Shown here piece after piece: positions 54,678 to 63,594 of a stretch of DNA of 64,000 nucleotides. The stretch comes from CAWBRT01 sp963832785 (GTDB lineage Bacteria; Acidobacteriota; Terriglobia; Terriglobales; Acidobacteriaceae). Numbering within the stretch: the first letter of the stretch is position 1; every line of letters begins with the position of its first letter. The notes beneath the pieces are model-generated. The model saw only the letters and a list, made by a program, of their open reading frames with translations. It was not told the origin of the DNA and did not search any database. A program made the translations under genes and the position numbers. The stretch lies in NCBI GenBank assembly GCA_963832785.1, contig CAWHVF010000005.1, forward strand, positions 1,302,001 through 1,366,000, in the 5' to 3' direction.

Positions 54678-55847
54678 CTACCGGGATGAAAGCTCGCCGG
54701 CAAAAAATGTCCTCGCGGCCTCGGCCAGCACGGCCGCACACTGCGCGACGGAATCGATGTCGACCCACTCCACCGCCTCGTGAGCGCCGGCGCCGTCGGG
54801 GCCGTAATTTACCGTCGGAATGCCGGCGGCGGAGAAAAGCGCGGCGTCCATCCAGTAGCCGACTCCGGCTTCTTCCGGTAGGCTTCCGGTGAGCTTGCGC
54901 GCGGCCTGGCGAAGGTGGACGGCTATGGCTTCATCGCGATCGCAGGTCAGCGGCGGGCGCGCCAGGATGCAGCGCACTTCGGCGGCTTCTCCAGTTTTGG
55001 CAATGACCTGGCGCAATTCGGCCAGCACGGCATCGGTATCTTCACCCGGGAGGGTGCGGCGCTCGATCTGCAGGCTGCAGCGCTCGGCGTAAGTCGAAAG
55101 GCCGGTGCCGCCGTTGACCAGCGCGCAATGCTGCGAGGCGGGCCCAACCAGCGGATGCTGGCGGCGGCGCAGCACATTGCGGTCGAAGTCTTCCAGTGCG
55201 GTCACTATATTCCCCATCTTGGCGATGGCGCTGATGCCCAGGTCCCAGCGGCTGCCGTGCGCGGCCTTGCCCGAAGTGACGATCTCCGCCCAGACGAACC
55301 CCTTGTGCGCCAGGATGAGCTTGCCCGCGCTCGCTTCGGTCAGGATGCAGGCGTCGGCCGTATGGTGTGCGACGAAGTGCTGCGCGCCGATGCTGGCGTA
55401 CTCTTCATCCGATACCAGCGCCACCATCAGCTTGCCGTCGAATGGGCTCTGGGCCATGGCGGCAGCGGCGCACAGCACGGCGGCGGCGCTGCCCTTCATG
55501 TCGTAGGCGCCCCTGCCGTAGACGCGATTGCCTTCCACGTATCCGTCAAAGGCCGGAATGGTCATGCCGGCGGCAGAAACCGTGTCCAGATGCGCGCACA
55601 GCACCAGCGTGCGGCCCTGGCCGTTGCCGCATTCGCCGATGGCATTGGGCCGTCCGGGCGCGGGCTCTTCCAGCCAACTGCGCAAGCAATGAGACGCCAT
55701 CCAGTCGCGCGCGAAGGCGGCGACGGCTACCTCTCCCCGGCCCTCTTCGGGCGCAAGCGTCGGATTGATGGACGGAATCCTGACCAGCTCTTGCGTTACC
55801 TGGCAAATCACGGCGGGTTGCAGCGGATCGGTCAACGATAACCTCAT
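54678..55847 (-). CDS. M20-family metallopeptidase/deacylase (ArgE/DapE-like)
   Basis: 389 residues. First zinc His in LVLCAHLDTVSAAG, bridging Asp in VYGRGAYDMKGSAAAVLC, catalytic Glu and ligand in VALVSDEEYASIGAQHF. Dimerisation domain from KGFVWAEIVTSGKAAHG and last His region in VNYGPDGAGAHEAVEWVDI. The family includes acetylornithine deacetylase, succinyl-diaminopimelate desuccinylase and aminoacylases; no partner genes pick one. Confidence 0.88.
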   Translation of the reverse strand: MRLSLTDPLQPAVICQVTQELVRIPSINPTLAPEEGRGEVAVAAFARDWMASHCLRSWLEEPAPGRPNAIGECGNGQGRTLVLCAHLDTVSAAGMTIPAFDGYVEGNRVYGRGAYDMKGSAAAVLCAAAAMAQSPFDGKLMVALVSDEEYASIGAQHFVAHHTADACILTEASAGKLILAHKGFVWAEIVTSGKAAHGSRWDLGISAIAKMGNIVTALEDFDRNVLRRRQHPLVGPASQHCALVNGGTGLSTYAERCSLQIERRTLPGEDTDAVLAELRQVIAKTGEAAEVRCILARPPLTCDRDEAIAVHLRQAARKLTGSLPEEAGVGYWMDAALFSAAGIPTVNYGPDGAGAHEAVEWVDIDSVAQCAAVLAEAARTFFAGELSSR

Positions 55848-55905
55848 GCCGATAGTCGTCTCATCGCGGCAGAGTGTTTCTGCTATTGCCTGGGTTAAGC
55901 CATTT

Positions 55906-56358
55906 TCAATTTTTCGGAGCAGCGCCGATCTGCCCGAGATGATGAAGCAGATGGCGCAGGTAATCTTCCGCCACGAACTTCAGGGTCACAGGCTGGCCGG
56001 CGCCGATGCGGCAACTGGCCTGAAGCCGGTCCGCCGGCAAGCGGGCAATAACGTGGGCGAGATAGCGGTTGTAATCCGCCCACAAGGCCACCAGCAGCGG
56101 CCAGGGCGCGGCTTCGGCGGCCTGCACGCGCACCCAGTTTTCCTGATCGTAAGCGGGAAAATCCAGCGACCCCTGCAAGGCGGCGCGCACGAACCGCTGG
56201 TGGTTGTTCGAGGCCGAATCTATCAGATGCCCCAGCACCTGCTTCCGCGACCATCCGCCCGGCAGGATGGGCTGTTGGCTTTCCTTTTCGGCAACCTGCC
56301 GCAGCACAGCCTCGGCCCCGCCCACGACGTGAGCAAGCTCCGCGCTAAGTGAGTTCAT
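55906..56358 (-). CDS. DinB-like metal-binding four-helix protein
   Basis: 150 residues. Metal His residues are visible in QVLGHLIDSASNNHQRF and DYLRHLLHHLGQI, the pattern of the DinB/YfiT superfamily. WVRVQAAEAAPWPLLVALW is also typical. Function unknown; relatives include thiol-dependent transferases. Confidence 0.8.
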   Translation of the reverse strand: MNSLSAELAHVVGGAEAVLRQVAEKESQQPILPGGWSRKQVLGHLIDSASNNHQRFVRAALQGSLDFPAYDQENWVRVQAAEAAPWPLLVALWADYNRYLAHVIARLPADRLQASCRIGAGQPVTLKFVAEDYLRHLLHHLGQIGAAPKN

Positions 56359-56431
56359 GCCGCCATTCTAACAGGCTGCCGGAAACGCCTCGCCGGCGGC
56401 GGCGAAGCCACACGCTGTGTGCCGTGATCTC

Positions 56432-57487
56432 CTATATCCCCACCAGTGCCAGCAGCTTCGGGTCGTACGCCGAGCGCGCTTCGCGGTACAGCGGCTTTAC
56501 GGCATCGACGAAGGCGCGGTGCTGTTCCGGCGTGAGTTCGATGATCTCGCCCCCGGCCTGCTTGATGATGACCGCCGCTTCCTCCTCTTCCTTGACATGC
56601 GACTCGCGCTGGAAGGCAACGGCGTCGCGAACCGCCTCCCGAATGGCCTCCTGCAACTCCTTCGGCCAGCCGTCGAATGAAGCGCGATGCAGGAAGATGG
56701 GCCGGGAAAGATAGAAGTGGCTGCTGGCGGTATGAAAGCGGTGATACTTGTGAACGCCATAGGTCACGGTGTTCAGGAAGGGATTTTCCTGGGCGTCGAT
56801 GGTGCCGGCCTTGACGCGCTCGATCAGGTCGGTCAGGTCCATGATCATGGGCTTGGCGCCCAGCAGTTCGAAGGTGCGCTCCTGGACCTTGCTGGGCAAA
56901 ACACGGATGCTCATGCCCTTCAGGTCGGCGGGAAGGCGAACCGGCCGCAGGCGATTGGAGATGTGCCGGAAGCCGTTCTCGTAATAGCCGAGAATGCGGT
57001 AATCCATGCCGGCTTCGATTCTGGCGGCCAGCACCCTTCCAAATTCGCCGTCCATGGCCGCGCGGGCCTGGTCTTGCTTGGCAAACAGGAATGGGAGATC
57101 GGCGACGCCCAAATCCGGAACCCGCTCGGTCATATAACTGCTTGATTGGTAGCCGAGCGTCAGCATGCCGCTCTCGACCAGCCAAAGTATGTCCTCGGAG
57201 CGGTAGCCGAGATCCAGGATGTTGTAGACATACTTGATCTCAACATCCTTGCCGAACTTGGCTTTGAGCTGGTCGCCTATGCGTTTGAGGCCGAGACTGA
57301 AGCCGGTGGTCGCCGGGCTGTAGCCGCCCATGCGGATCTGGATCGGCCTTCCGGCCGTCATATGCGGGCTTGAAGCACCAGGCGCAGATCGCGGGTTGGC
57401 GGGCTTGTTTTCCGATGCGTCGAGGGCGCCGCTGAGCGACACACCTCCGGCAATTGCGCCTCTAAGCATAAAGTCCCTTCTGTTCAT
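56432..57487 (-). CDS. TRAP transporter substrate-binding protein (DctP-type), orphan
   Basis: 351 residues. MNRRDFMLRGAIAGGVSLSG resembles a twin-arginine signal. The binding-protein body shows YRILGYYENGFRHISN, LKGMSIRVLPSKVQERTFE (Arg of the carboxylate-binding site) and IDAQENPFLNTVTYGV. It would capture an organic acid for TRAP import, but no dctQ or dctM is present in the neighbourhood. Either the membrane subunits lie elsewhere or it serves in sensing. Confidence 0.85.
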   Translation of the reverse strand: MNRRDFMLRGAIAGGVSLSGALDASENKPANPRSAPGASSPHMTAGRPIQIRMGGYSPATTGFSLGLKRIGDQLKAKFGKDVEIKYVYNILDLGYRSEDILWLVESGMLTLGYQSSSYMTERVPDLGVADLPFLFAKQDQARAAMDGEFGRVLAARIEAGMDYRILGYYENGFRHISNRLRPVRLPADLKGMSIRVLPSKVQERTFELLGAKPMIMDLTDLIERVKAGTIDAQENPFLNTVTYGVHKYHRFHTASSHFYLSRPIFLHRASFDGWPKELQEAIREAVRDAVAFQRESHVKEEEEAAVIIKQAGGEIIELTPEQHRAFVDAVKPLYREARSAYDPKLLALVGI

Positions 57488-57643
57488 TGAGTTTCCCTCC
57501 GGAGCCGGTGCTGGCCTGTGCCTACCGTGGTGAATGCAAATGGGTAACCGGGTCTGGCTGCCACAAGCTTCGCCTGGCGCACGCCGGCGGCAAGAGCAAT
57601 CGCCGGCTGCGCGACAGCGCCTTTCGTTTTTGCTGCCAATTTT

Positions 57644-58426
57644 CTACTTGGCGAATGGCTCCATGCCGGTTTTGGTAATGACGGGAGCAGCCGCCGGCGA
57701 GGCCAGGAACTTGATCAACGCCTTCGCCGCCTCCGGCTGCTTGGCGCTGGCCGCCACCCCGGCCGAGAAGGTTGTGTACTTCTGCGCTTTCGCCGGCAGC
57801 GGCCCGACGATCTCGATACCCTTCACGGGAAGCAGCTCGCTCATCTGCTGGAAGCCGATCTCGGCTTCGCCGCGCGCCACCACCAGGCCGACCGGCTTGG
57901 CCGGAATCATCTTGCTCTTGCCCTTCAACTTGTCGGCCAACCCGAGGCGCGGAAACAATTCGTTCTGGATGTAAACGCCGCTGGCGCTGTCGGAGTAGGC
58001 GATGGATTTGGCCTTCAGCAGCGTGCGCTTGAAGGCCTTGACCGAGCTGATGTCCGGCTTGGGCGCGCCGGCGCGAACCGCCATGGCGATGCCCGAGCGC
58101 GCCAGGTCGGTGCGGGTGTCCGCCACGATCATGCTTTTCTTGATCAGGTTGTCGAGCGCGTAGCCGACCATGACGACGGCATCCACCGGCTCGCCGCGCT
58201 GCATGCGGTTGGGAATGGCTTCCGGCGTCTCGCCCATGGATGGCCCAAAGATGATTACCACTTTGTTGCCGGTGGCGCGCTCATACTCCGGAGCCAGCGC
58301 TTTCAGCGCCGCGGAGAATCCGCCGGAGATCATCACCTTGACTTCGGCCGCGCTGGCCACCGAGGCGAACAGCAGTATGCTGGCTAGGACAAACCCCACC
58401 GTCGAAGCAATTGCCTTCGCTTTCAT
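57644..58426 (-). CDS. Molybdate-type ABC substrate-binding protein, orphan
   Basis: 260 residues from ATG 58426, preceded by AAAGGAACG. A signal peptide (FVLASILLFASVASAA) precedes VKVMISGGFSAALKALAPEY, VIIFGPSMGETPEAIPNRMQ and EPVDAVVMVGYALDNL, as in ModA and related binding proteins; SIAYSDSASGVYIQNEL and GEAEIGFQQMSELLPV follow. No permease or ATPase gene is adjacent. The ligand could be an oxyanion or an organic acid. Confidence 0.8.
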   Translation of the reverse strand: MKAKAIASTVGFVLASILLFASVASAAEVKVMISGGFSAALKALAPEYERATGNKVVIIFGPSMGETPEAIPNRMQRGEPVDAVVMVGYALDNLIKKSMIVADTRTDLARSGIAMAVRAGAPKPDISSVKAFKRTLLKAKSIAYSDSASGVYIQNELFPRLGLADKLKGKSKMIPAKPVGLVVARGEAEIGFQQMSELLPVKGIEIVGPLPAKAQKYTTFSAGVAASAKQPEAAKALIKFLASPAAAPVITKTGMEPFAK

Positions 58427-58767
58427 GATCACGTTCCTTTTCTGGTCTGGATTGCCTCGCCATTTTATTTCTTTTGTCCGGATTTGCAAGGAGAAAGCCC
58501 GGACGGTAGTGGGTCAATTTGAAGGGTGCCCCAGGTTCCGCGCCGCGCTTTTCGGCGCTAACCTGGGGAATTGGCCCCACGTCAGCCCAAAAGCAGGGCG
58601 GGATGTGGGGCACCCGTTGTTGTGGAAATTCAAATTGACCCACTACTGCCCGGACGATCCCGGCGCGGAGGCCGGCGCAGGTTATGCTATATTGACGCAC
58701 GCCGTTGACGCCCGCACGCCTGACGTGCGCGGAAATCGGCAAGCCGGAGAAGGATGGGAATGACTGA
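58427..58767. other. Divergent gap holding a MITE
   Basis: 341 bp between divergent genes; 58497-58656 is the MITE with its target duplication. AAGCCGGAGAAGGA at about 58740-58753 may serve the next gene. Confidence 0.6.
58497..58656. repeat. 141-bp MITE family, copy 2 (perfect 9-bp target duplication)
   Basis: Element 58506-58647 has perfect 17-bp terminal inverted repeats GTAGTGGGTCAATTTGA (58506-58522) and TCAAATTGACCCACTAC (58630-58646). GCCCGGACG flanks both sides (58497-58505 and 58648-58656). Same orientation and almost the same sequence as 28620-28760. Confidence 0.95.
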
Positions 58768-59736
58768 ATGCAGATAGAGAAGAAGCACGCTCTCGGCTGG
58801 ATCGGATGCGGCCGCATGGGGTACGCCATGGCGGAGCGCCTGGCCAAAGCTGGTTGCAAGCTGGCCGTCTGGAACCGGACGCGGTCGAAGGCCGAGCCGC
58901 TGGCCGCTCTCGGAGCCCAGGTGGTGAACTCGCCGGCGGAGCTGGCAGGATGCGACATCGTTTTCAGCATGCTGGCCACCTCGGATGATCTCAAAGAAGT
59001 GATCATCGGCCCCCAGGGCATGACGCGCACCGCCGGTAAGGCGCCGCGCATTCTGATCGACTGCACTTCGATCTCGATCGAAGCCTCGGCGGAGGTTCGG
59101 CAGAAGCTGGCGGAGATGGGCGGCAAGTTTCTGGCCGCCCCGGTCAGCGGCAACGCCAAGGTAGTCAAGGCAGGCAAGCTCAGCGCGGTCGTCTCCGGCC
59201 CCAGGGAAGCCTTCGAAGAGGCCGCCCCTTACATCAAGACGTTCGCTGCTTCAGGCGTCAGCTACGTGGGCGAGGGCGAGCTGGCGCGAATCGCCAAGAT
59301 CTGCCACAACGTCATGCTGGGCGTGGTGGCCCAGAACCTGGCGGAGATCGTCATCCTGGCGGAAAAGGCCAGCCTGCCGCGCTCCGCGTTTCTGGCTTTC
59401 ATGAACGCCAGCGTGATGGGCTCGGTGTTCACCCGCTACAAGAGTCCGGCGTATGTCAACCTGGACTTCACTCCGACGTTCACCCCGGCCCTGCTGCGCA
59501 AGGACCTGGACCTGGGACTGGCGCTGGGCAAGAAGCTCGACGTTCCCATGCCCACCAGCAACGCCGCGCGAGACGTCTTGCAGGCGCACATGGGACAGGC
59601 CGCGCTGAAGGGCGGAGACTACATCGACCAGGACTTCGCCACCCTGCTCGAATTCCAGGCGCATTGCTCGGGAATCGAAATCAAGCCGGAGAACGTGGAG
59701 GTCTGGGACGGACTGTCGCCGAAGACGAGGGATTAG
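58768..59736 (+). CDS. Beta-hydroxyacid dehydrogenase (3-hydroxyisobutyrate/tartronate-semialdehyde type)
   Basis: 322 residues. NAD(P) fold GWIGCGRMGYAMAERLAKAG; substrate motif as FLAAPVSGNAKVVKAG; catalytic Lys in ARIAKICHNVMLGVVAQNLAE; C-terminal KDLDLGLALGKKLDVPMP. These order and spacing features define the beta-hydroxyacid dehydrogenase family. It faces the oxoacid dehydrogenase operon convergently, so a link to branched-chain or C4 acid degradation is possible. Confidence 0.9.
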   Translation: MQIEKKHALGWIGCGRMGYAMAERLAKAGCKLAVWNRTRSKAEPLAALGAQVVNSPAELAGCDIVFSMLATSDDLKEVIIGPQGMTRTAGKAPRILIDCTSISIEASAEVRQKLAEMGGKFLAAPVSGNAKVVKAGKLSAVVSGPREAFEEAAPYIKTFAASGVSYVGEGELARIAKICHNVMLGVVAQNLAEIVILAEKASLPRSAFLAFMNASVMGSVFTRYKSPAYVNLDFTPTFTPALLRKDLDLGLALGKKLDVPMPTSNAARDVLQAHMGQAALKGGDYIDQDFATLLEFQAHCSGIEIKPENVEVWDGLSPKTRD

Positions 59737-59765
59737 GGCTGGAGCGGAGTTTTTTAGAGCCGTAG

Positions 59766-59854
59766 AAACTGCAGATCCTTCGACTCCGCGCCCGCCGGCC
59801 CGCGAAATACGCGAGCCGGAAAAAGAATGCGGGCGCGTCGCTCAGGATGACGCT
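59766..59854. repeat. GATCCTTCG/CAGGATGAC palindromic repeat
   Basis: GCAGATCCTTCGACTCCGCG at the left and GCGTCGCTCAGGATGACGC at the right are related to CATCCTGAGCGAAGCGAAGG at 47333. Between them CGGCCCGCGAAATACGCGAG forms a small stem. It separates two convergent genes and may act as a bidirectional stop. Confidence 0.5.
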
Positions 59855-61070
59855 TCATGCCAGCGACTTCTCCGGGTCCGCGATGGCCGCCGCCAGATCC
59901 TCCAGGAGCCTCGCCGCGCGCGCGCCGTCCACCACGCGATGGTCGGAGGAAAGCGTCAAGCTCATCATGGGCCGGATGGCCGGCTGTCCGGCAACCGGCA
60001 CCACCCGCTCGGCGATGCGTCCGACGGCGAGAATAGCCGCCTGCGGTGGGGTGATGATGGCGCTGAAGGCGTCGACGTTATACATGCCAAGATTGCTGAC
60101 GGTAAACGTCGCTCCAGTGATGTCCGCGGCGCGCAGCCGCCCGGCGCGGGCACGCTCGGCCATGTCGCGGCGCTGAACGGCGATCTCGGCCAGCTCGGTT
60201 TTGTCGGCCCGGCAAATTACCGTTGCCACCACGCCATCTTCCACCGCCATGGCAATGCCGACGTTGATCTCCGGGTTCAGCCGGATTCCGCCGTCGGTCC
60301 ACGAGGCATTGAGCCGCGGATGGCGGACGAGCACGCGCCCCGCCAGCGCAACCAGCAAATCGGTCTGCGTCAGGCGCACGCCGCGCGCCTTCTCGATCTG
60401 GGCGAGAAGTTTGTCGCGGGTGGCCAGCAGCGCGCCGGCATCGACCTCGCGCACCAGGAAGAAGTGCGGCACCGTGGTCCAGCTCTTGGTGGTCCGCTCC
60501 GCCATCAGCTTGGCCGTCGAGGCTCAACGGTTCCAGGCCGGCAGAGGCGGCGGCCTCCGCGCCCTTCAGAGCGGTGCTCATAGATTTGGCAAAGGCCATG
60601 ATGTCGGTTCCCAGGATTTCTCCGCCCGGACCCGATCCGCGGACCTTGCTCAAATCGACGCCGTGCTCCTTGGCCAGACGGCGCGCCTTGGGCGAGATAG
60701 GCGGAGCAGCGCCAGACGTCCCGACCACACCCGGAGCCGCCGCACTTGATGCGGCAGCGACTGCAGCCTGGGGCTTGGCAGTCATATGCCGTCCGGAGAC
60801 GATCGGCGCCTCTTCCGTCGGCGGGGCTTCGCCCGGGCTGACCAGCCAGGCAATTGTTTGTCCCACCGGCACCTCGTCGCCGGGCTGCGCTTTGACGCCA
60901 GCCAGCACGCCGTCGCCGGGAGCTTCGATTTCCATGACTGCCTTGTCGGTTTCGATTTCCAGCAGTGGCTCTCCCTTGACAACGGGCTGGCCTTCCTTCT
61001 TCATCCAGGAGATAAGCTTGCCGGTCTCCTGAGCTATTTCCAGAGCGGGCATGACAACCCTGATAGCCAT
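59855..61070 (-). pseudogene. 2-oxoacid dehydrogenase E2 (dihydrolipoyl acyltransferase), frameshifted
   Basis: ATG 61070 starts a lipoyl domain (lipoyl Lys in EIETDKAVMEIEAP), a Pro/Ala linker and a peripheral-subunit-binding domain (ISPKARRLAKEHGVDLSKVR). After LEPLSLDG near 60520 the frame leaves the family. The catalytic domain resumes one frame over as STAKLMAERTTKSWTTVPHF and runs to 59855 with the active-site motif LSSDHRVVDGARAARLLEDL. A single-base indel near 60520 explains both. Unless it is a sequencing error, the E2 core is not made as one chain. It follows E1beta by about 100 bp. Confidence 0.85.
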
Positions 61071-61073
61071 AGT

Positions 61074-61165
61074 TCCTCAATTTCACGCTGCAAGGTTTCA
61101 AGGTCTCAAAGGTTTCAAAGTTCCTTGGCTGGCAGAGCCTTCATTGAAACCTTGAAATCTTGAAC
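61074..61165. repeat. TTTCAAGG-type inverted repeats between E1beta and E2
   Basis: AAGGTTTCAAGGTCTCAAAGG at 61091 and following, with the inverted TTGAAACCTTGAAATCTTGA near 61145. They can form a stem within the operon gap. Possible mRNA processing or attenuation site; tentative. Confidence 0.4.
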
Positions 61166-61173
61166 CTTTCTTT

Positions 61174-62172
61174 TCATTTTCCACAAAGCTGGCTGGCCGC
61201 CGCGAAGACGGTTTTTTCCGACGGTATGGTCATGTCCTCCAAAGACGGCGAAAAGGGGATGGGGACGTGCATGGCGCCGATGCGCTTGACCGGGGCCTCG
61301 AGGTGGAAGAAGGCGCCTTCGGAGATCACTGAAGCGATTTCGGCGGTCACGCCGTAGCGGGCGTAGCCTTCATCCACCACAATAACCCGCGAGGTCTTGA
61401 TGGCCGAGTCGATCAGCGTCTTTTCATCCAGCGGCCAGATGGTGCGCGGGTCTATGACCTCGGCGCTGATGCCGGCTTTCTCCAGCATGTCGGCCGCTCC
61501 CAGCGCCACCTGCACCATGCTGCTGGTGGCCACGATGGTGATGTCGCTGCCGGCGCGCTTGACGTCGGCTACGCCAAATGGAATGGTGTACTCTTCCTCC
61601 GGCACCGGGCCTTTCAACCGATACATCATCTTGTCTTCGAAGAAGACGACCGGATTCTCGTCACGCACCGCGGTTTTCAGCAGGCCCTTGGCGTCGTAAG
61701 GCGTTGACGGCATCGCCACCTTGAGCCCGGGAATATGGGCGAACCAGGCGTGCAGCGACTGCGAATGCTGCGCGGCTGACCGGCGGCCGGCGCCGAGCGT
61801 GGTGCGCAGCACCATCGGCACCTTCCACTTGCCTCCCGACATGTAATGGATTTTGGCCGCCTGATTGACCATCTGGTCCATGATGAGGGTGGCAAAGTCG
61901 CCGAACATTATGTCGACGATGGGACGAAGGCCAGTCATGGCCGCGCCCACCGCCAGGCCGGTGAAACCGGGTTCGCTGATCGGAGTATCGATCACGCGCT
62001 CGGCGCCAAACTCTTCCACCAGGCCGGAGAGCACCTTGAAAGGCGTTCCCGCCTCGGCAACGTCCTCGCCGAGGAGGAAAACGCGCTCGTCGCGGCGCAG
62101 CTCTTCGGCGATGGCCTCTTTGACTGCTTCTCCCAGGGTAAGTTCACGAACTGCGGTTGTCGTCTCAGGCAT
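61174..62172 (-). CDS. 2-oxoacid (pyruvate/acetoin type) dehydrogenase E1 beta
   Basis: 332 residues from ATG 62172 (MPETTTAVREL). Family stretches: FLLGEDVAEAGTPFKVLSGL, RVIDTPISEPGFTGLAVGAA, PMVLRTTLGAGRRSAAQHSQS and EVIDPRTIWPLDEKTLIDS. It pairs with E1 alpha; the genes overlap by 8 bp. PDH and acetoin dehydrogenase branches are not separable by eye. Confidence 0.92.
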   Translation of the reverse strand: MPETTTAVRELTLGEAVKEAIAEELRRDERVFLLGEDVAEAGTPFKVLSGLVEEFGAERVIDTPISEPGFTGLAVGAAMTGLRPIVDIMFGDFATLIMDQMVNQAAKIHYMSGGKWKVPMVLRTTLGAGRRSAAQHSQSLHAWFAHIPGLKVAMPSTPYDAKGLLKTAVRDENPVVFFEDKMMYRLKGPVPEEEYTIPFGVADVKRAGSDITIVATSSMVQVALGAADMLEKAGISAEVIDPRTIWPLDEKTLIDSAIKTSRVIVVDEGYARYGVTAEIASVISEGAFFHLEAPVKRIGAMHVPIPFSPSLEDMTIPSEKTVFAAASQLCGK

Positions 62173-63154
62173 AGATGTCGTCCTCAATCTGGTCGGTGCC
62201 GGGAAATGGCGTGTCCATGGCGAACTTAAGCGCCTTTTCGATCTCGGTTTTGGTCTCCGTCTGGATTTGCCCCAGCAGACTGGCATCGGCAAAGCCCTGG
62301 GCCATCAGCCAGGCTCCGTGGGTTTTGATAGGATCGCGCTCGCTCATCCAGCGCTGCTCTTCATCCTTGGTGCGGTAAGTGCGATTGACGTCGCCAACGT
62401 GGTGGCCGCGGTAGCGGTAGGTGTTGCACATCAGAAACGCCGGGCCCTCGCCCCGGCGCGCACGCTCGACCACTCGCCTGGTGGCCTCGTAGACCGCGCG
62501 CACGTTCTGCCCGTCGACGCTGTCGGCGGGAATGCCGAAGGTGGCCGGGCGGGTCAGCAGGTCGCCGGCAAAGCACTCCGAGTTGTGGGTGTACTCGCTG
62601 TAGAGATTGTTTTCGCAAACGTAGATGACCGGCAGCTTCCAGAGCTGCGCCAGGTTCATGGACTCGTAGAGCAGTCCCTGCGCCATGGCGCCATCGCCGA
62701 AGAAGCAAACAGCCACCCGGCCGTTTTTGAGACGCTTGGCGGAAAAGGCCGCGCCGGCCGCGATGGCGGTGCTTCCGCCCACAATGGCATTGGCTCCCAG
62801 GTTGCCGGTGGCCGGGTCGGCGATGTGCATCGACCCTCCCTTGCCATGGCAGTACCCGGCCTGCTTGCCCAGCAACTCTGCGAACATTCCCTCCAGCGAT
62901 GCGCCTTTGGCCAGGCAATGGCCGTGACCGCGATGCGTGCTGGTGATGTAGTCGTCGGTGTGCAGCGCGCTGCATACGCCCACGGCCACCGCCTCTTCGC
63001 CAATGTATAGATGGGCGAGGCCGGGCATCAGGGCGCGGGTGTAGAGATCGTTTACCTGCTCCTCGAACAGTCGAATGGCGAGCATTCGCCGGTACATGTC
63101 GATCCACTGCTTGACCTCGGTTGCCGAGCCAGTCTCCAGCGTCGGACCACTCAT
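62165..63154 (-). CDS. 2-oxoacid (pyruvate/acetoin type) dehydrogenase E1 alpha
   Basis: 329 residues. ThDP motif FFGDGAMAQGLLYESMNLAQLWKLPVIYVCENN; HRGHGHCLAKGAS and GGSMHIADPATGNLGANAIV are the usual substrate-site loops; YRYRGHHVGD closes the active site. First gene of the E1alpha-E1beta-E2 operon; no E3 gene lies in the window. Length and the short N-terminus suit acetoin dehydrogenase or Gram-positive-type PDH. Confidence 0.92.
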   Translation of the reverse strand: MSGPTLETGSATEVKQWIDMYRRMLAIRLFEEQVNDLYTRALMPGLAHLYIGEEAVAVGVCSALHTDDYITSTHRGHGHCLAKGASLEGMFAELLGKQAGYCHGKGGSMHIADPATGNLGANAIVGGSTAIAAGAAFSAKRLKNGRVAVCFFGDGAMAQGLLYESMNLAQLWKLPVIYVCENNLYSEYTHNSECFAGDLLTRPATFGIPADSVDGQNVRAVYEATRRVVERARRGEGPAFLMCNTYRYRGHHVGDVNRTYRTKDEEQRWMSERDPIKTHGAWLMAQGFADASLLGQIQTETKTEIEKALKFAMDTPFPGTDQIEDDIYA

Positions 63155-63594
63155 TTGCTACTCCTTTACCACTTCTGATTTGCTTACAGCTTGTTTCATA
63201 AATGCCTTTGAAGGTACATTTTCGTGGAAGCCCACGGCTTCAGCCGTGGGGATCAAACGACAGAAGGAACCGGCTTTAGCCGCTGTGACCGCGCATCCAC
63301 AGCGCCTGAAGGCGTTATTTTTGCTCCACTTTTTCCCACGCCTAAAGGCGTGGGCTTCCACCAGTTCCATTTATGAAACAAGCTCTAGGACGAAACAATC
63401 GCGAGCTTTTCGTTTATTCCAGGCATTGTCACAGAGAAACGGGCCTGCCCAGGCGAACTCCGGCCGCGACCTTCGACAATCCTGAGTATTTTGCCGGTTC
63501 CGGCAGCGAAACGCAATGAATGCGGCGGCGAGGTAGTGTCCTAATCTGGATTCTGGCCTCAGTCTGGACGGTCTTGTCGTGGTGCGGTCATGCT
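63155..63594. other. Promoter region of the oxoacid dehydrogenase operon with a MITE
   Basis: 440 bp without genes. 63188-63384 is an inverted-repeat element starting 34 bp before the E1alpha start; the remainder shows no recognised feature. Confidence 0.55.
63188..63384. repeat. 197-bp MITE-like element with 16-bp terminal inverted repeats
   Basis: AGCTTGTTTCATAAAT at 63188-63203 is inverted exactly at 63369-63384. Inside are nested palindromes (GTGGAAGCCCACGGCTTCAG with GGCGTGGGCTTCCAC). Ends resemble those of the 14474-14600 element (GCTGGTTTCAAAAAT). TA lies just outside both ends. Confidence 0.7.
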
